64,000 nt of DNA from Podocnemis expansa. Its lineage: Eukaryota; Chordata; Testudines; Podocnemididae. Under the pieces are notes generated by a model. That model was given only the letters and a program-made list of their open reading frames with translations, had not been told where the DNA came from and did not search any database. Location of the stretch: NCBI GenBank assembly GCA_007922195.1, contig ML681995.1, positions 15,668,689 through 15,732,688 of the forward strand, given 5' to 3'. This document shows positions 45,261 through 57,560 of the stretch, piece after piece. The translations under genes and the position numbers were made by a program. Within the stretch, counting starts at the first letter, position 1, and every line of letters begins with the position of its first letter.

Positions 45261-47779
45261 AGGAGTTGAATTAAGGCTTAGTTTGAATGAACAGGCAGTT
45301 CTAAATATTAGGACTATCTCTATGAAATCAGGACAACTGACCATCCTATCACATATTAAAGGTAGTCTTCTCGTAATTTTGCTTCAAGACATCCTTGTTT
45401 CTGGTGATGTCCGCTAAAGCAGTGAATTGGGTGCTTTTGTATGCAGTTTTGACTGATGAAAGAAAAGTGGGATGGGAGAAAGGCATCAAGGAGACTGATC
45501 TGATTCTGAAATTCCTGGCTGCTTTAGACCAGGTGTCAAATAGAGCAGCCTGGGGCTCCACAAAACTCCACCAGTGTAGATTCCATAAAAGACCATTTGC
45601 CAGTTGAGAAATGACAGACTGTGTTCCACCCAATCCTCAACAAACAACCTTGGGAAAAAGTAGGAGTGAGGTTGTGCTGGAACAGGATCCTGAAGCTGAA
45701 AAAGTTACTCCCAGTGATAGAATCTCATCTGACTAGTTACAGCCAGATTTCAGCCTTTTGTATGGCTAGAGTACTGAAAAGGAGGTGAACTGGAGGTAAA
45801 AATGCAGCTCAGGAGACTGGAAAACAAGTGAATACCTTCCAAAAACAATTCTGGTGCTGTGTAGGCCTCCTGATAGATACTAGGACCTAGAGAGCTGACA
45901 GAGAAAGTCAAGACTAGAATGCACTGCTGAACTGATTCACAGCAGTAGTGGGTGCTAAAATGTAGAAAAACTGGAAGATGGGAAAGGTTATAACAGTCAC
46001 ACTGCATGTCTATTATGGCTTTTGCATTTGAAAATGGAGTCTCCTACATTAATGCTTTCAAAAACAATCTGCAACTATAATTGTTAATTGAAATGAATAC
46101 CAATCAAGTGTGTAAAACAAAACACCATGTAATTCTGTTAAAACTAGTCTGAGCTGAACTGCCAATAACACCTTGGCAAAAATCTTGAAAGGAGAGAAGA
46201 CAGAACTTAAATATAGAATAACGACTAAAGAACCTTAATTAATTATTTTAAATCAGTATGAAAACAAATTTGACTTAGAACAGAGCACATTTATATCCTG
46301 TCATTGTTCAAATCTTAATGCATTTAGGAAATTACTTTTACTTGATTTTTTTGTATGGCTATACAGAGCCTGAGCCTAAAAACTCTTAATTACATTAGTA
46401 AGAATTAAAAGAAAGGAGCCAATCTTTTTAACCAGGACTACCTGCATGAGTAACATCTGTAAGATTTAGCTCCTACTCATCAATGACTGAAAAACCTATT
46501 GAAGTGGCATGGTTGACATAATTGTTTCTTATTTTTATTAGTGCTATTATGTCTGCATATCTGATTTCTGCAGAAAGCTTGCTGTCTTCAAAGACAATCA
46601 ATGGAAAATTTGTCTTCACTGCAAATTAGAAACATGCCTCTTTAGTCAGATGATAGAATGATGGTATTCAAAGGACAGTTTCCGAGGTCTCTTGCTGAAA
46701 TTTCAGTTAATTCCTTCTATTAACTAGGAGAAACAATTTTATTAGGTGAGGCAATGATGTATTTTTCAGTGAACCCAAAATAAAGACCTATCTAAGAATG
46801 AAAAGACAAAGATTTTCAAAAGTGATAAATGGCTTTTTTTTAATGCCTTTAGTTATTGGGTGCCCAGTGTGAGTCACCTAAAAGAAACCTGATTGATCTG
46901 AAAATACAGATCACATGCATCTCAAAATCAAGTTCTTTTAAGGTAACTTGGCTGGGAATTCACAGGGGCTGCCTACTCAAAAATCTTGACCTGTAACAAC
47001 AGCACTGACAATTCTCTCAGTTCTCCCACCTATGAAAATTTGTACAAACATCTGATCTGTTTGAGAAGATTCTGTGTAAAATTGTGTATAACTTGAGATA
47101 GGTCTGAGTTATAACATTTAGATCCAGCTTTAAGTGTGCAGTGCAGATCATCATCAACTTCAGTATGTCTATGATAAATTAAAGTATTTGGATTTGTCCA
47201 CATTTTGGCTATCCTATCCCAAAGTTCAGAAGTGTTCAGACCCATCTCTTTATTTTTGATATACAACTACCATTTCCCACATGCAAATGCATTCAACCTG
47301 CAATATGCTTTATTGACTTTGGCTTATGTAATTGGAAACAGCTTTCATATTTGCATACAAGCAATGCTGTTGTATAAGGGTGACTCAGTACATTCACCTG
47401 GACATCTATTTGCCAGTTATTTTAATGAGCTAGAATACACGGCAAACATACCACACAGCTGGATTGAGTTTTCAGCTAAGAGCTATTAGTTTTCTAAGAC
47501 AGAGTATAGAATTTTTTTTTGGCTTGAGAACTGATTGCTGAAAATGCAACCGTAGTTTATCCCTTGGCTTTGGTTCTGACTTTTTGGCTTTGCTCCTGGA
47601 CTTGCCCTCCCTGGCTCCTATTCAAAGCACTAGGCCACACACATCTTGGTTACTGAAGACGCAAAAAATTGAGTAGAATTAAAAGATTGAATAGACTTTT
47701 ATATGGAAGCAGGGAATGCCCACAGTTAAATTATACAGAAATAACAATAATAGAGATGTCCCTTTATGCTTCAAGACAT
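45261..47779. other. No gene or repeat recognised
   Basis: 2.5 kb of AT-rich sequence with short shadow ORFs. Confidence 0.45.
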
Positions 47780-48020
47780 AAATCAACCACATCTGTAAAA
47801 TGAGGATAATGGTGCTTACCTCATTATAAAGGGCTTTAAGATTTACAGATGAAACACACTTTGTAAGTCCAGTGTTCTATTATAGGTATTCACATCACTT
47901 TTGTTAACAGATTATCTGAACAGCTCACTCTTCTTGGGAGGGGGTGTATTTATTCTCACCACAAACCTAATGAGGTACATAAGTGTTATTCTCATTTTAC
48001 AGGTGGCAGGCACAGGTCTG
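47780..48020. mobile_element. Two MIR fragments in opposite orientation
   Basis: CATCTGTAAAATGAGGATAA at about 47790-47810 is a plus-strand MIR tail. TAATGAGGTACATAAGTGTT with ATTCTCATTTTACAGGTGGC at about 47968-48009 is a MIR tail on the minus strand. Confidence 0.6.
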
Positions 48021-48207
48021 GTCTTTACTGAATACTCATATTGGTATAACAACATATCTTAGGAATGTGAGAAATCCACATCCCTGAAAGACACAGCCAT
48101 ACGAACCTAACCTTCAGAGTAAACCAAACTAGGTCAATCAAAGAATTCTTCTGCTACCACCTCTTTAATTTCTAACTAATCCCCTCCTCAGTAAATCTAA
48201 GCAACTG

Positions 48208-48470
48208 AAGCTATCTCTACACTTATGGCAGCAAATTTGGCACTGTCAGATCAATTTCTCTAGTGCAATTAAGCAGCAGTATATACATGTGTGATTGGTC
48301 CAGAAGTTGATCTAGTAAAACCACCTTCTAAAATGATGTAACACTGCATCCATGGGAACACATTTTCCATCAGCATAGTATAGTGGAAGCAATTTGTGGA
48401 ACAGAAATTGCAGTCACCAGGAGCTGACAGATGCCAAATTTTGCTGGCAGTGTAGCACAGGCCTATGTAT
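48208..48470. mobile_element. MITE, related to 33018-33318
   Basis: AAGCTATCTCTACACTTATG at the left and GGCAGTGTAGCACAGGCCT at the right form loose inverted ends; the inner GTCAGATCAATTTCTCTAG resembles the inner part of the 33-kb element. No clear duplication. Confidence 0.45.
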
Positions 48471-49519
48471 TTGAAATTTACCCTTCTACAGATAGTTAGC
48501 CCAAGGACTACTCAGTATTTAATTTGCACTTTAGCCAAATGTATTTTCTGCACAGCACTGTCTATCACCCTTTGGAGTTTTGGCACTTGCATAAAATAAT
48601 CATCCAGATGAGCAGTAGATATTTACACAGTTCATTTCACATCCATCTATGTCCAGAGCTCTTGATACTCTATGAGTTAAACCTGTTTATGGAATCAGGA
48701 CAACTATTGCTTTTGAAAATAGTGATTTGTGTGCCTGAGTCCCTCTTTTTCAAAACTCACATTCAGGATCCTAAGTAGAACTGAACATAAAATCTTGTGG
48801 CTCAGCAGTTTTGTTTGGAAACTCTTGATTTAATGGAACTGAAATTTTCTGCTAGAGCATTTAGATTCCATCAAAACTTTAAACAGAAACCATAGAGACC
48901 TGCTGGTTGGACAGGTTGTCTTCCTGCTTCTATACCAGCCAGCTATTGGGCTGGTACCCAGCCTGTCTGCATACTGGGGTCCAGGTTCCTCATGATGCTT
49001 GCTGTTCAGCTTTTGGAATATAAGCTGAAAATCCTGTGGTGGTTTTCCCAAAACAGGAAAAATCTAGAAAAATTGTGCCACAAAATCTTTTTGCCCCTTT
49101 TTTCAGACTTTAATTTTTTTGCTCCCCATTCAAGGAGGAAACTCCATTTTCCAGACCACTCTACACCTCACTAGTCTTTTTATATAAGATTTAGGCACCT
49201 CTGTCCCATGGAGTCTCTTGCAAATGTCATCCTTAATGATCATAGACATAAATAATTATATTCACAGGCATTTTAGATGAATATCACACCTTATAGTTTT
49301 GTAATGTCATGGACTCAGGTAAAAAATTGATAGAATACCAAGGGATATTGAATTCTGAGATTTCTATAACATCTTTTGATATTCATGGATATCAGTCTGT
49401 GTGAAGCAACCTAGATCGTTTGACTCCAGCTGGCTTGCTCTGACTTTGGCTGTGTGTCTCACCACTGTCCTTGCACTCCTCTGCATTGTAGCCACCTGTT
49501 GTCTCTTGTCTCATACTTT
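48471..49519. other. No gene or repeat recognised
   Basis: No supportable feature. Confidence 0.4.
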
Positions 49520-50262
49520 GGCTATGTCTATGTCTACATTGCAGAGCATTTTCAAAAAAACTTTTTACGAAAAAATTATTTTGAAATATATTCAAAATAA
49601 TTATCTCAAAATAACTTTTTTCAAAAATGCTATTTTGGGAGAATGGTCCAGGGACCAGTGTCTTGTCCCAAAATACTATGGCTTTTTTTTTTTTTTTGGA
49701 AGTGAAAGTCTACACTAGACTTTCTTTTTTGAAAAAAGGAAAGCCAATGGAAGAAATTGGTAGGCTGTTTTGAAAAAAAAGCCTTTGGTCCATCCAGCTC
49801 TGGCTTTTTTTTTTTTTTGGAAAACCTATCTTGAAAAAGGCTTTTTTTGAAATGTAACCAGGTTTAGTGTTGGTGAAAAAGCATGCTGGTATCTTGAGAT
49901 ACCAGCGTGCTTTTTTGAAAAAGCTAAACCCTACAGCTTTTTCAAAAGAAAAAGCCTTTTTCAAGATAGCTTTTTCAAAAAAAAATCCATCACCGAATGC
50001 TGTAAAGGCTTTTTTTTTTTAGAAAGCCCGCCTATATCTTCCATTGGCTTTCTTTCTTTCAAACAAGGAAGTCCGGTGTAAACTTTCACTTTCAGAAAAA
50101 AAAAAAAACATGGTATTTCAGGACAAAGGAGCCAGCCTCGTACTGTTCTCCTGAAATACCATTTTTGAAAAAAGTTATTTCGAGATAATTATTCTGAATA
50201 TATTTCAAGTAATTTTTTTGAAAAAAGTTTTTTCAAAAATGCTCTTCAATGTAGACACAGCC
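49520..50262. mobile_element. 743-nt foldback MITE
   Basis: Starts GGCTATGTCTATGTCTACAT and ends CAATGTAGACACAGCC. Arms of roughly 370 nt pair almost throughout: GAGCATTTTCAAAAAAACTT with the complement of AAGTTTTTTCAAAAATGCTC, AATATATTCAAAATAATTAT with its counterpart near 50185-50205, and GTGAAAGTCTACACTAGACT with the complement near 50065-50090. The flanks carry no clear TTA duplication. Terminal sequence places it with the Harbinger-type MITEs. Confidence 0.8.
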
Positions 50263-50274
50263 AGGGTCTATATG

Positions 50275-51250
50275 ATGACAGAAGATTTGCTGGCATCAGT
50301 TCAAACTTCCCAGTTTGATTGAGGCATCTGTGAAGACCTGCTCAGTCAATCAAGAAGTCGATCACTGAAGACCACCCTCTCCAGGGGAATAGTGAAGAGT
50401 CAAGGGAGGGCATTTCCTATCAGCTCAGTGCAGTGGAGCTCCAGGATAAGTGGATTCTGTTGGAAAAAGAAAACGTGTTGTCCTGGAGCTGGATTGGGTC
50501 AAATGGAACTCTTTATTATCCATTGCTCGTTACCTCGATGTCTCAAGTGAGGTAAGTGGGTTTGTTTACTCACTCTTTTTATCCAAAGCAGTATGATAAT
50601 ACAGACATGATTGACATTGTCCCAAAGACCCTTACTTGGTTACATTAGTACTTACACAATGAATATTAATAGGCATATAATGCATATAATTATCCATGCC
50701 TTTATTTACTGTTGACTGATCATATCCAATCTGTGGAAGTGTTCTATCATTTACTTCTGTTTAAACTGCTGAATTAGTAATTCTTGGGGCACATAATATC
50801 ACAAAAAAGGGAGGGAGATAGGGACAAGGACAGGAGATGATAAGTAAGAACGAGATGTTGACGGCAAGGGAAAAAAGGGAAGGAAAAGTATCTTTGTGAA
50901 CTGAAGACATTATACAAATGGCCAAAGAACAAAGAGAAGCCTGATACTAAGCAATGCTCTAATAAATTGCACAAGGATAAGATTACATACTGCCCAATGC
51001 CAAACACGTAATAAAATTCCAATCCTAAGCAAAATTTATTAGGAGCTTAAAGTTACTGCTTATCCAATGCAACCCCATAACATATCCTGCAGTGCATCCA
51101 TGGCCCACTCCCCAATATTTAACATTTTCCTACAGATTCTAGGAAATCAAAGGGAGATATTCAAGTTATTTTAAGTAACTTGAATATATCTCCCTTTGAC
51201 TGCTGCCAAAAACAGCAACAAGTGTACACCAGGAGTCAGACTGTAAGTAA
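50275..51250. mobile_element. Possible MITE with an internal insertion, tentative
   Basis: Left part (TTGATTGAGGCATCTGTGAA, CAGCTCAGTGCAGTGGAGCT) and right part (AGGAAATCAAAGGGAGATAT ... CTCCCTTTGACTGCTGCCAA ... AAGTGTACACCAGGAGTCAG) resemble halves of the 33-kb MITE. About 650 nt between them (50465-51125) is unassigned. Within the right half, 51145-51200 forms a local inverted repeat. Confidence 0.35.
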
Positions 51251-51365
51251 GTCAGGGCTTGGTTTTCCACTGTATCTAAGTACAATGAGGCCATGATCTC
51301 TGGAGGCCTCCCGGCACTATCCTCAATAGAAATAATAAATAGTGGGATGTTGAATTAGAACAGCT

Positions 51366-52095
51366 TGTGAGGGGGCAGACCCACCCCGCACTGAAGCAGG
51401 CCTATATGCCCGGAAGGGAGAGTTAGCCCCGCCCCTTAGGCCCTGCTGGGCATGCTCCAACAGCTGCCCAGGGATAAAAGGCTGCAGTTCTCCTCAGTCA
51501 GGGGCAGGCCAGAAGAGGGAGCAGACACATGCTGGAGCCTCCTACCCAGGACCTGCTTCAGCCCCTGTCTTAAATAAGTACACTAGTGAAAGGCCGAGGA
51601 CGCCGACTGCCAGATGCGCCGCTGGGTGAGGTGCACCCCGCTGTGAGGATCTTCAGACCCAGGTTAAAGATGTGGCAGAACCGGATGGGCCCAGGGAATC
51701 AAAGAGAGGAATGCTGTCTGACTCCCAGGTAGGAAGTAGCCCAGGGCAATGCCCAGTGGGGTGAGCCGTGGTATTGTCATGGTCCTGGTTGGCGCGTTGC
51801 GGCCTGGATCCCCGCTGACTGGGCCGAATCCCACAGCAACTCCAGGGCCCTGGGCTGGGGTTCAGTGCAGCGGGTGGGCCTGAACTTCCCTATCTGGGCC
51901 TGCTCCCCCTGGGCCAGTCGGCCTCTGTGACTATTGACTCGGGCCATTGGGCCACACTCCCCTACACTGAAGGGCCTTGGTAACTATTGACTCTGGCCGT
52001 TGGGCCACACTGCCCTGAATCAAGGGGCCGGGTTTGTGGCTCAGACGCCAGGAAGCTCCCGGTTTGAGCCAGTGGAGGCAGCGCACTCTGCGACA
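51366..52095 (+). mobile_element. Solo LTR with perfect 5-bp target duplication
   Basis: A 730-nt unit starting TGTGAGGGGGCAGACCC and ending GGCAGCGCACTCTGCGACA, flanked exactly by CAGCT (51361-51365 and 52096-52100). A GC box (51427-51435) and GATAAAAGG TATA box (51473-51481) mark a U3 promoter. Its 3' half holds an imperfect direct repeat of about 50 nt (TATTGACTCGGGCCATTGGG and TATTGACTCTGGCCGTTGGG). No internal retroviral region adjoins it. Start sequence relates it to the LTR at 19978. Confidence 0.88.
51427..51481 (+). promoter_or_regulatory. GC box and TATA box of the solo LTR
   Basis: CCCCGCCCC at 51427-51435 and GATAAAAGG at 51473-51481, about 110 nt into the LTR. Confidence 0.65.
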
Positions 52096-52100
52096 CAGCT

Positions 52101-52652
52101 GAATAGCTGTTCCTCAGAATTTGTATTGATGTAAACATTGTAAGCGTTATCCAAGGGAGAACTGACTTCCTTCCAACTGTAAGGAAAATGCAAGGTGGAG
52201 TAAGTTTGCACTATTGTCCTTGTCCTCTTTTCTGATTTGTTATCATTGTTATCATGCATGAATATAAATGTTCACAGCTGACATCTGAGGTCTGATAGAG
52301 CAGAGAGTGTGCAACACTGTGTATGTCTCAGGAAAATAAGTAAAGCAGACAGGGCAAAAAACTGAGTACTCTGCATTTGCTATAGATGACAAGAATTTAT
52401 TAGAATGAAGTGACCCCTTTTTTGTTTCCTTACAAAGCTCTATGCATCCATCAAAAACAGTCCTGTAATGGCCACCAATTTCAACCAGAAATCAGCTACA
52501 TAAGCATATATTCCTTTTGTCTTTTATGAAATTTTAAAGACTAGCTCTAATTTTAACACCAACAGGAGTGATATTTCATGCATCATTTATAGTAAGTCCT
52601 CTTATTTGATGTTTTACTTTATACTTAATGATGGATTTCAGTGCTCACCACG
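52101..52652. other. No gene or repeat recognised
   Basis: No supportable feature. Confidence 0.4.
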
Positions 52653-52660
52653 GTGTAGCA

Positions 52661-52830
52661 TTGGGGTCTCAAACTCAAATCACCACAAGGGCCACATGAA
52701 GACTAGTACAGTGGCTGAAGGGCTGCACCACTGAAGCCTTTCCAAACTACAATATTTCAAATATCAGTAACAATAGTGTTGTTGAGGACTGCAAGAAATA
52801 GCTTTAGGGGCTGCATGTTTGAGACCCCTG
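52661..52830. mobile_element. hAT MITE with perfect 8-bp duplication
   Basis: 170 nt; the left end TTGGGGTCTCAAACTCAAAT and right end TGTTTGAGACCCCTG pair closely, and GTGTAGCA flanks both sides exactly (52653-52660 and 52831-52838). The GGGCCACATGAAG inner word and ends resemble Charlie-type hAT MITEs. The first two bases of the left end are mutated from the expected CA. Confidence 0.92.
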
Positions 52831-52838
52831 GTGTAGCA

Positions 52839-55158
52839 CTTTGACTTGTCATGATCACAGTAAACCTCTCCAGGTTTTTCTTCTAAATCGATCAGTGCTT
52901 ATATTATACAATTTTCATTTGTCTGTGTCTTGCTGCTGACATGTCTTAAAGCTTCTGAGGGCCATCAATCCCAGTTGGAGTAGTAGACTAACGGAATGAC
53001 ATGAATGCAGAAACCCTCTCTTCTGTCTCTGGGCATTGTATAAAAGCAGAGATATGTCAAACTGGTGAATCACAGAGATGATAAAACATGAGTAAGGTGG
53101 CCAGATTATAAAAAAAGTATATGCTATAGCATTTAGGGTTTCACTATGTAAAACTCACTGGACATGCCTCTTTGTAATGTGGGAAAGGAAGTAAGCCTTT
53201 GAAGAATTATTCTTGCATAAGAAGTTGATAGGGAGCACCAGAACAGTATGGAAGGCACTTACGAACACTCTTTTCCAAATGTTCACTAATTCTGGTACCC
53301 AGTTAAAGAGTGTCAATGGGGGGTTCAGTTTCTGTTAATAAAACCCATCTGGAATTGAAAGATAAGGCTTGATAGACAATAGTTTAATTGCTAATTTTGT
53401 TCTTGTTCTGCTTTTTCTAGGCTTCTACTTTGCGGTTAGCATAGTTTCGTTGCAGCAATAGTACCTTAAACTTGAAAAACCAAGTCTGCTAGACAACAAA
53501 ATTTTAATTGGCCTAGATAATAAGTGACAGTCTTCTGTCAGCAAAAAAAAAACCTGTAACTAGTCTAAAAATCAATAAGGTGGTGGTGTAGCTACTCTAA
53601 GGGTGCCAAATATGGTAAAATAAAGGAATGGTACCTTCCGGAAACTGCAAGTGGGGTTGTGAAACCAGGACGAAAGGCAGCAAAAATCCCATGCAAAGTG
53701 GAGGTCTATAGAGGTACGTATCTAATAGCTGAACTACGGACTGATCATCCAAAGTTCCCTCCCCAGCAATCAATCTATCTGCCGGTAAGCTCGCAGGTCA
53801 AGAACGAAACATCCCACTTGGAATAAGATTGGTACACCTGAATCTGAATCAAAACTGAATCTGAATCAAATGGATAAGCCATGGTTTTGTAAATATAAGG
53901 GATAATGCTTAACAGTACTGATTGGAACCAATATCAGTTAAGGGCTTAGTAATAGGAACAGATTTAGGAATTATAGTTATACATTTGCTGTAATAAACCT
54001 TTTGCTTCTTTTTGTTTTTGCTTTAGAACATTAAAAAGAGTAAGAAAAGATGAGTTATTCTAATTAGATGTAAATAAATAAATTGAGTTAGTAAAAGAAA
54101 TCAGATTTACCCAGTGTCTGTTTCAATGTCTCATCTCCCTCAACTGTATCCAAAGAATCCATTATCAAACAGCAAATCTCAAAGATTTCAACCAGCTGTT
54201 GAAATGTGAGTTGTGGGTGCTCAGAACCTCTGAATATCTCAAGACAGATGCCCAAAACTTGATGTATCCATTGTGAGGGAAATAGCATTATGAGGATGTA
54301 GATAGGTACAGACTTTAATGATCAGGGTCAATTACATCTGAGATGGGGAAAAAAATGTAAATTGCTTTTGCTTCTAGGTGGCATGTTCCTAGATGTAAGC
54401 CATGACTTTTAACACAGATAAACTATAATAGCTAGTTCCCCATTTTGTGCCTGGTGAAAGGCAGCTGTCATGAGGCAACTAAATTTAGTTTAAGAAATAT
54501 TGAGTTGATGTATGAGTGTGGGTGAATGGCAATGACCATTTGATGTGCATGAATGACCTAACTCAAGGCTGTTCACTAGGGGCTGGTGTCATCTAGTTCC
54601 TTCTGTTCATTATTCAAAGAATTGAGGTGAGAGTAATTTCCTCAGAATTGTCTTCTGTTTATCTCACTTTTTAATATTTTGGATAAAGCATGGCATGTGC
54701 TTACAATGATAGGTATTATTCTTTTTTTTTTTTTAATAAATAGTTTAAGTGGTCCTTTGCAAATTGATGACAGGACAAAGTTTACAAACTTTGAGGACTG
54801 AACCATGTGATGGGGGTCTAAGGTGATTGGTGCACTTGATTTGTTTGGAAGATCTCTTGGGAGGCACCATGAGGTAGAGCAAGTTCAGATAACAACCACA
54901 GAGGGTCAAGGTGAATAAGGTCAGGATTAGTAGTAATTAACTACCATTGCTGTATTAACCCAATGACTTTGATGTTGTCTGTATTGATATGAACTGACTA
55001 ATAATTTAACAAAGACATTGCATTCAATCACTAATTCAATCTCAAGTGTGAATTTGGTTTGATAATTGCATTATTTAATTCTTTGATTAAATTCTTTAGT
55101 CTTAGCAGTATATTTGTCTTTTTAATTCTGCTTGTTTCTTAATTTCAAATTAGACACA
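52839..55158. other. No gene recognised; unassigned compositionally odd stretch
   Basis: Mostly AT-rich and unremarkable. Between about 53600 and 53870 the sequence is more balanced and CpG-containing than its surroundings (TACCTTCCGGAAACTGCAAG, TGCCGGTAAGCTCGCAGGTC), like an old inserted element, but no family could be named. Confidence 0.4.
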
Positions 55159-55161
55159 TAA

Positions 55162-55543
55162 GGTAAGTCTATATTGGAGGTTCTGCTAAGTCAACTTAAA
55201 GTTAACCTTGTTAAATCGACTTAGAGCATCCACACTGAAAACTCCTGTTGACTGCCTGCGTCCACACTGGCAAGTACTAGGTTGACCCTTCCTGGTGGCC
55301 AGGAACTCTGGGAAGGGGGCCTGGAGGCCAATTAAGTCTAGTTAAGGGCTATTCTCCATCTACACTAGCTGAAGTCAACTTAATAAGATCAACTTAAGCA
55401 TTAAGTTGACCTTAAGAGGTGGTGTTATTAAGTCGACTTAAGGAAGTGCTTTAGTCAACTTAATAAAAGCTCAGTGTGGCCCCAGGGTCTGTAGGCAAAC
55501 TTAACTGCCTTAAGTCAACCTAAGGCTCCAGTGTAGACATACC
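55162..55543. mobile_element. Harbinger-type MITE, sibling of 3252-3628
   Basis: 382 nt, from GGTAAGTCTATATTGGAG to CTCCAGTGTAGACATACC. It shares with the 3.3-kb copy the inner ACTGAAAACTCCTGTTGACT and CTGGTGGCCAGGAACTCTGG blocks and the GTGGTGTTATTAAGTCGACT centre. Flanks are TAA and TAT, compatible with an eroded TWA duplication. Confidence 0.82.
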
Positions 55544-55679
55544 TATAAAGAGTAAGCAAAGCTTTTTAACTTTAAACTAGCAATTCAATTCAGAGAACTA
55601 AGGTAGATTAACCTAGTTACCTGAAAACCTACTCGGTTCTCTCTAAATAAAATACTTTATCTCAAGCCATCAGCAGATA

Positions 55680-57560
55680 AGTGGACAGATGACTAGGGAG
55701 GCATATAAAAATATTGCTCAGGACTACAGGGATAAAATTGGAAAGACCAAAGTGCAAACAGGAGTTGCAGCTCGCAAAGGATGTGAAGGATAACAGAAAG
55801 GGGTTCTTCAAGCATATCACTAACAAGAAGATGATAAAAGATGGGTCATGTATCCTCATGACGGATGATGTGGAAAAGGCTGAAGTACTTAATGCTTGTT
55901 TTACCTCAATCTTCACAGGCAGGGTCAGCTCCCAGCCTACTACACTGGGTAATGCAGAATGGAGAGAAGGAGAGCAGCCCTCAGTGATGGAAGGTCAGTT
56001 TAGGGACCACTTAGTGAAGTTGGATGTGTACAAGTCTATGGGGCTAAATGAACTGCATTTGAGGGTGCGGAGGGAGCTGGCTGATGTGACTGCAGATCCA
56101 CTAGCTATTATCTTTGAAAATGCATGGTGAACAGGGGAGGTCCTGGATGATTGGAAAAAGGCAAATATAGTGCCTATCTTCAGGAAAGGAAAACAGGAGG
56201 ACCCGGGGAACTGCAGACCAATCAACCTCACCAAAACCCCTGGAAAAATCATGCAGCAAGTCCTCAAAGAACATTCTGAAACACTAATAGAGTGATCAGG
56301 AACAGTCGGCATAGATTCACTGAGGGAAAATCATGCTTGACCAACCTGATAGCCTTCGAGGATGAGATGATGGGTTATGTGGATGTTGGAATAACCACTG
56401 ATTTGATATACGTCAACTTTAGCAAAGCTTTTGATACAGCTTCCCACAGCATTCTTATCATGTTAAGGAAGTATGATTTGGATGAATGGACTGCAAGGTG
56501 GATAGAAAGCTGGCTAGCTCAATGGGCTCAGTGGGTAGGGTTCAATGGCTCAATGTCTAGTTGGCATCCAGTGACTAGTGGACTGCACCAGGGGTCGGTC
56601 CTGGAGCTGGTTCTGTTCAACATCTTCATTAAAGTTCTTGATTATGGATAGATTGCATGCTCAGTAAATTTGCAGATGACACCATGCTGGGGGACATGGT
56701 AAACACCTGGAGGGCAGGCATAGAATTCAGGGAGACCTAGACAAATTGGAGCAAATTGGGTCAAATGAAGTCTTGTGAGGTTCAACAAGGACAAGTGCAA
56801 AGTCCTGCACTTAGGATGAAAAAATCCCATGTACTGCTGCAGGCTGGGGACTGATCGGCTAAGTAGCAGTACTATAGAAAAGGATCTGGGCAATACGGTG
56901 GATGGGAAGCTGGACATCAGTCAACAATGTACTTTTGTTGCCAAAAAGGCCAATAGCAATTTGGGCTGCATCAAAAGGAGTGTTGCTAGCAGTTCGAGGG
57001 ATGTGATTATTCCCCTCTATTGAGCACTGCTGAGGCTGCATCTGGAATAGTGTGTCCAGTTTTGGGCTCCACACCACCAAAAGGATGTTGACAAATTAGA
57101 GTCCAGTGAATGGCAATGAAAATGATTAGGGGGCTGGAGCACATGACTTATGAGGAAAGACTGAAGTAACTAGGCTTATTTAGTCTGAAGAAGAGAAGAC
57201 TGAGGGGGGATTTCATAGCAACCTTCAACTACTTGAAGGGATGCTACAAGGAGGATGGTGCTCAGCTGTTCTCAGTAGTAACAGAGGACAGAACAAGAAG
57301 CAGTGACTTCAAGTTGCAGCTGGGTGGTTGAGGTTGGGTATTAGGAAATACTTTCTCCCTAGGAGGGTGGTGAAGATTGGAGTAGGTTACTTAGGGGCAT
57401 GGTAGAACCTCCATCTTTGGAAATATTTAAGGATTTAAGGCCTGGTTAGACAAATCCCTGGCTGAGATGATTTAGTGGGAGTGGCCCTGCATTTAGCTGG
57501 GGGTTGAACTAGATGACCTTGTGAAGTCCCTTCCAACCATATGATTCTAGGATACTGTTT
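55680..57560 (+). mobile_element. CR1 LINE, 5'-truncated, 3' end present
   Basis: Begins within ORF2 at GGACAGATGACTAGGGAGGC (same place as 9588 in the first CR1) and runs through the RT, the post-RT segment and the 3' tail, ending CCTTCCAACCATATGATTCT. It is a co-linear relative of the 7.7-kb CR1. Confidence 0.9.
55714..56720 (+). pseudogene. CR1 reverse transcriptase, decayed
   Basis: From 55714 the frame gives DVKDNRKGFFKHITNKKMI, MEGQFRDHLVKLDVYKSMGL and LADVTADPLAIIFENAW, ending in a stop at 56128-56130 (TGA). A frame-shifted continuation from 56292 gives [33 protein letters not shown] and a damaged [15 protein letters not shown] (normally LPQGSVLGPVLFN). The ADDTMLGD block near 56675 is in yet another frame. 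Inactive; a deletion after the SILI block removes several residues relative to the first copy. Confidence 0.85.
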
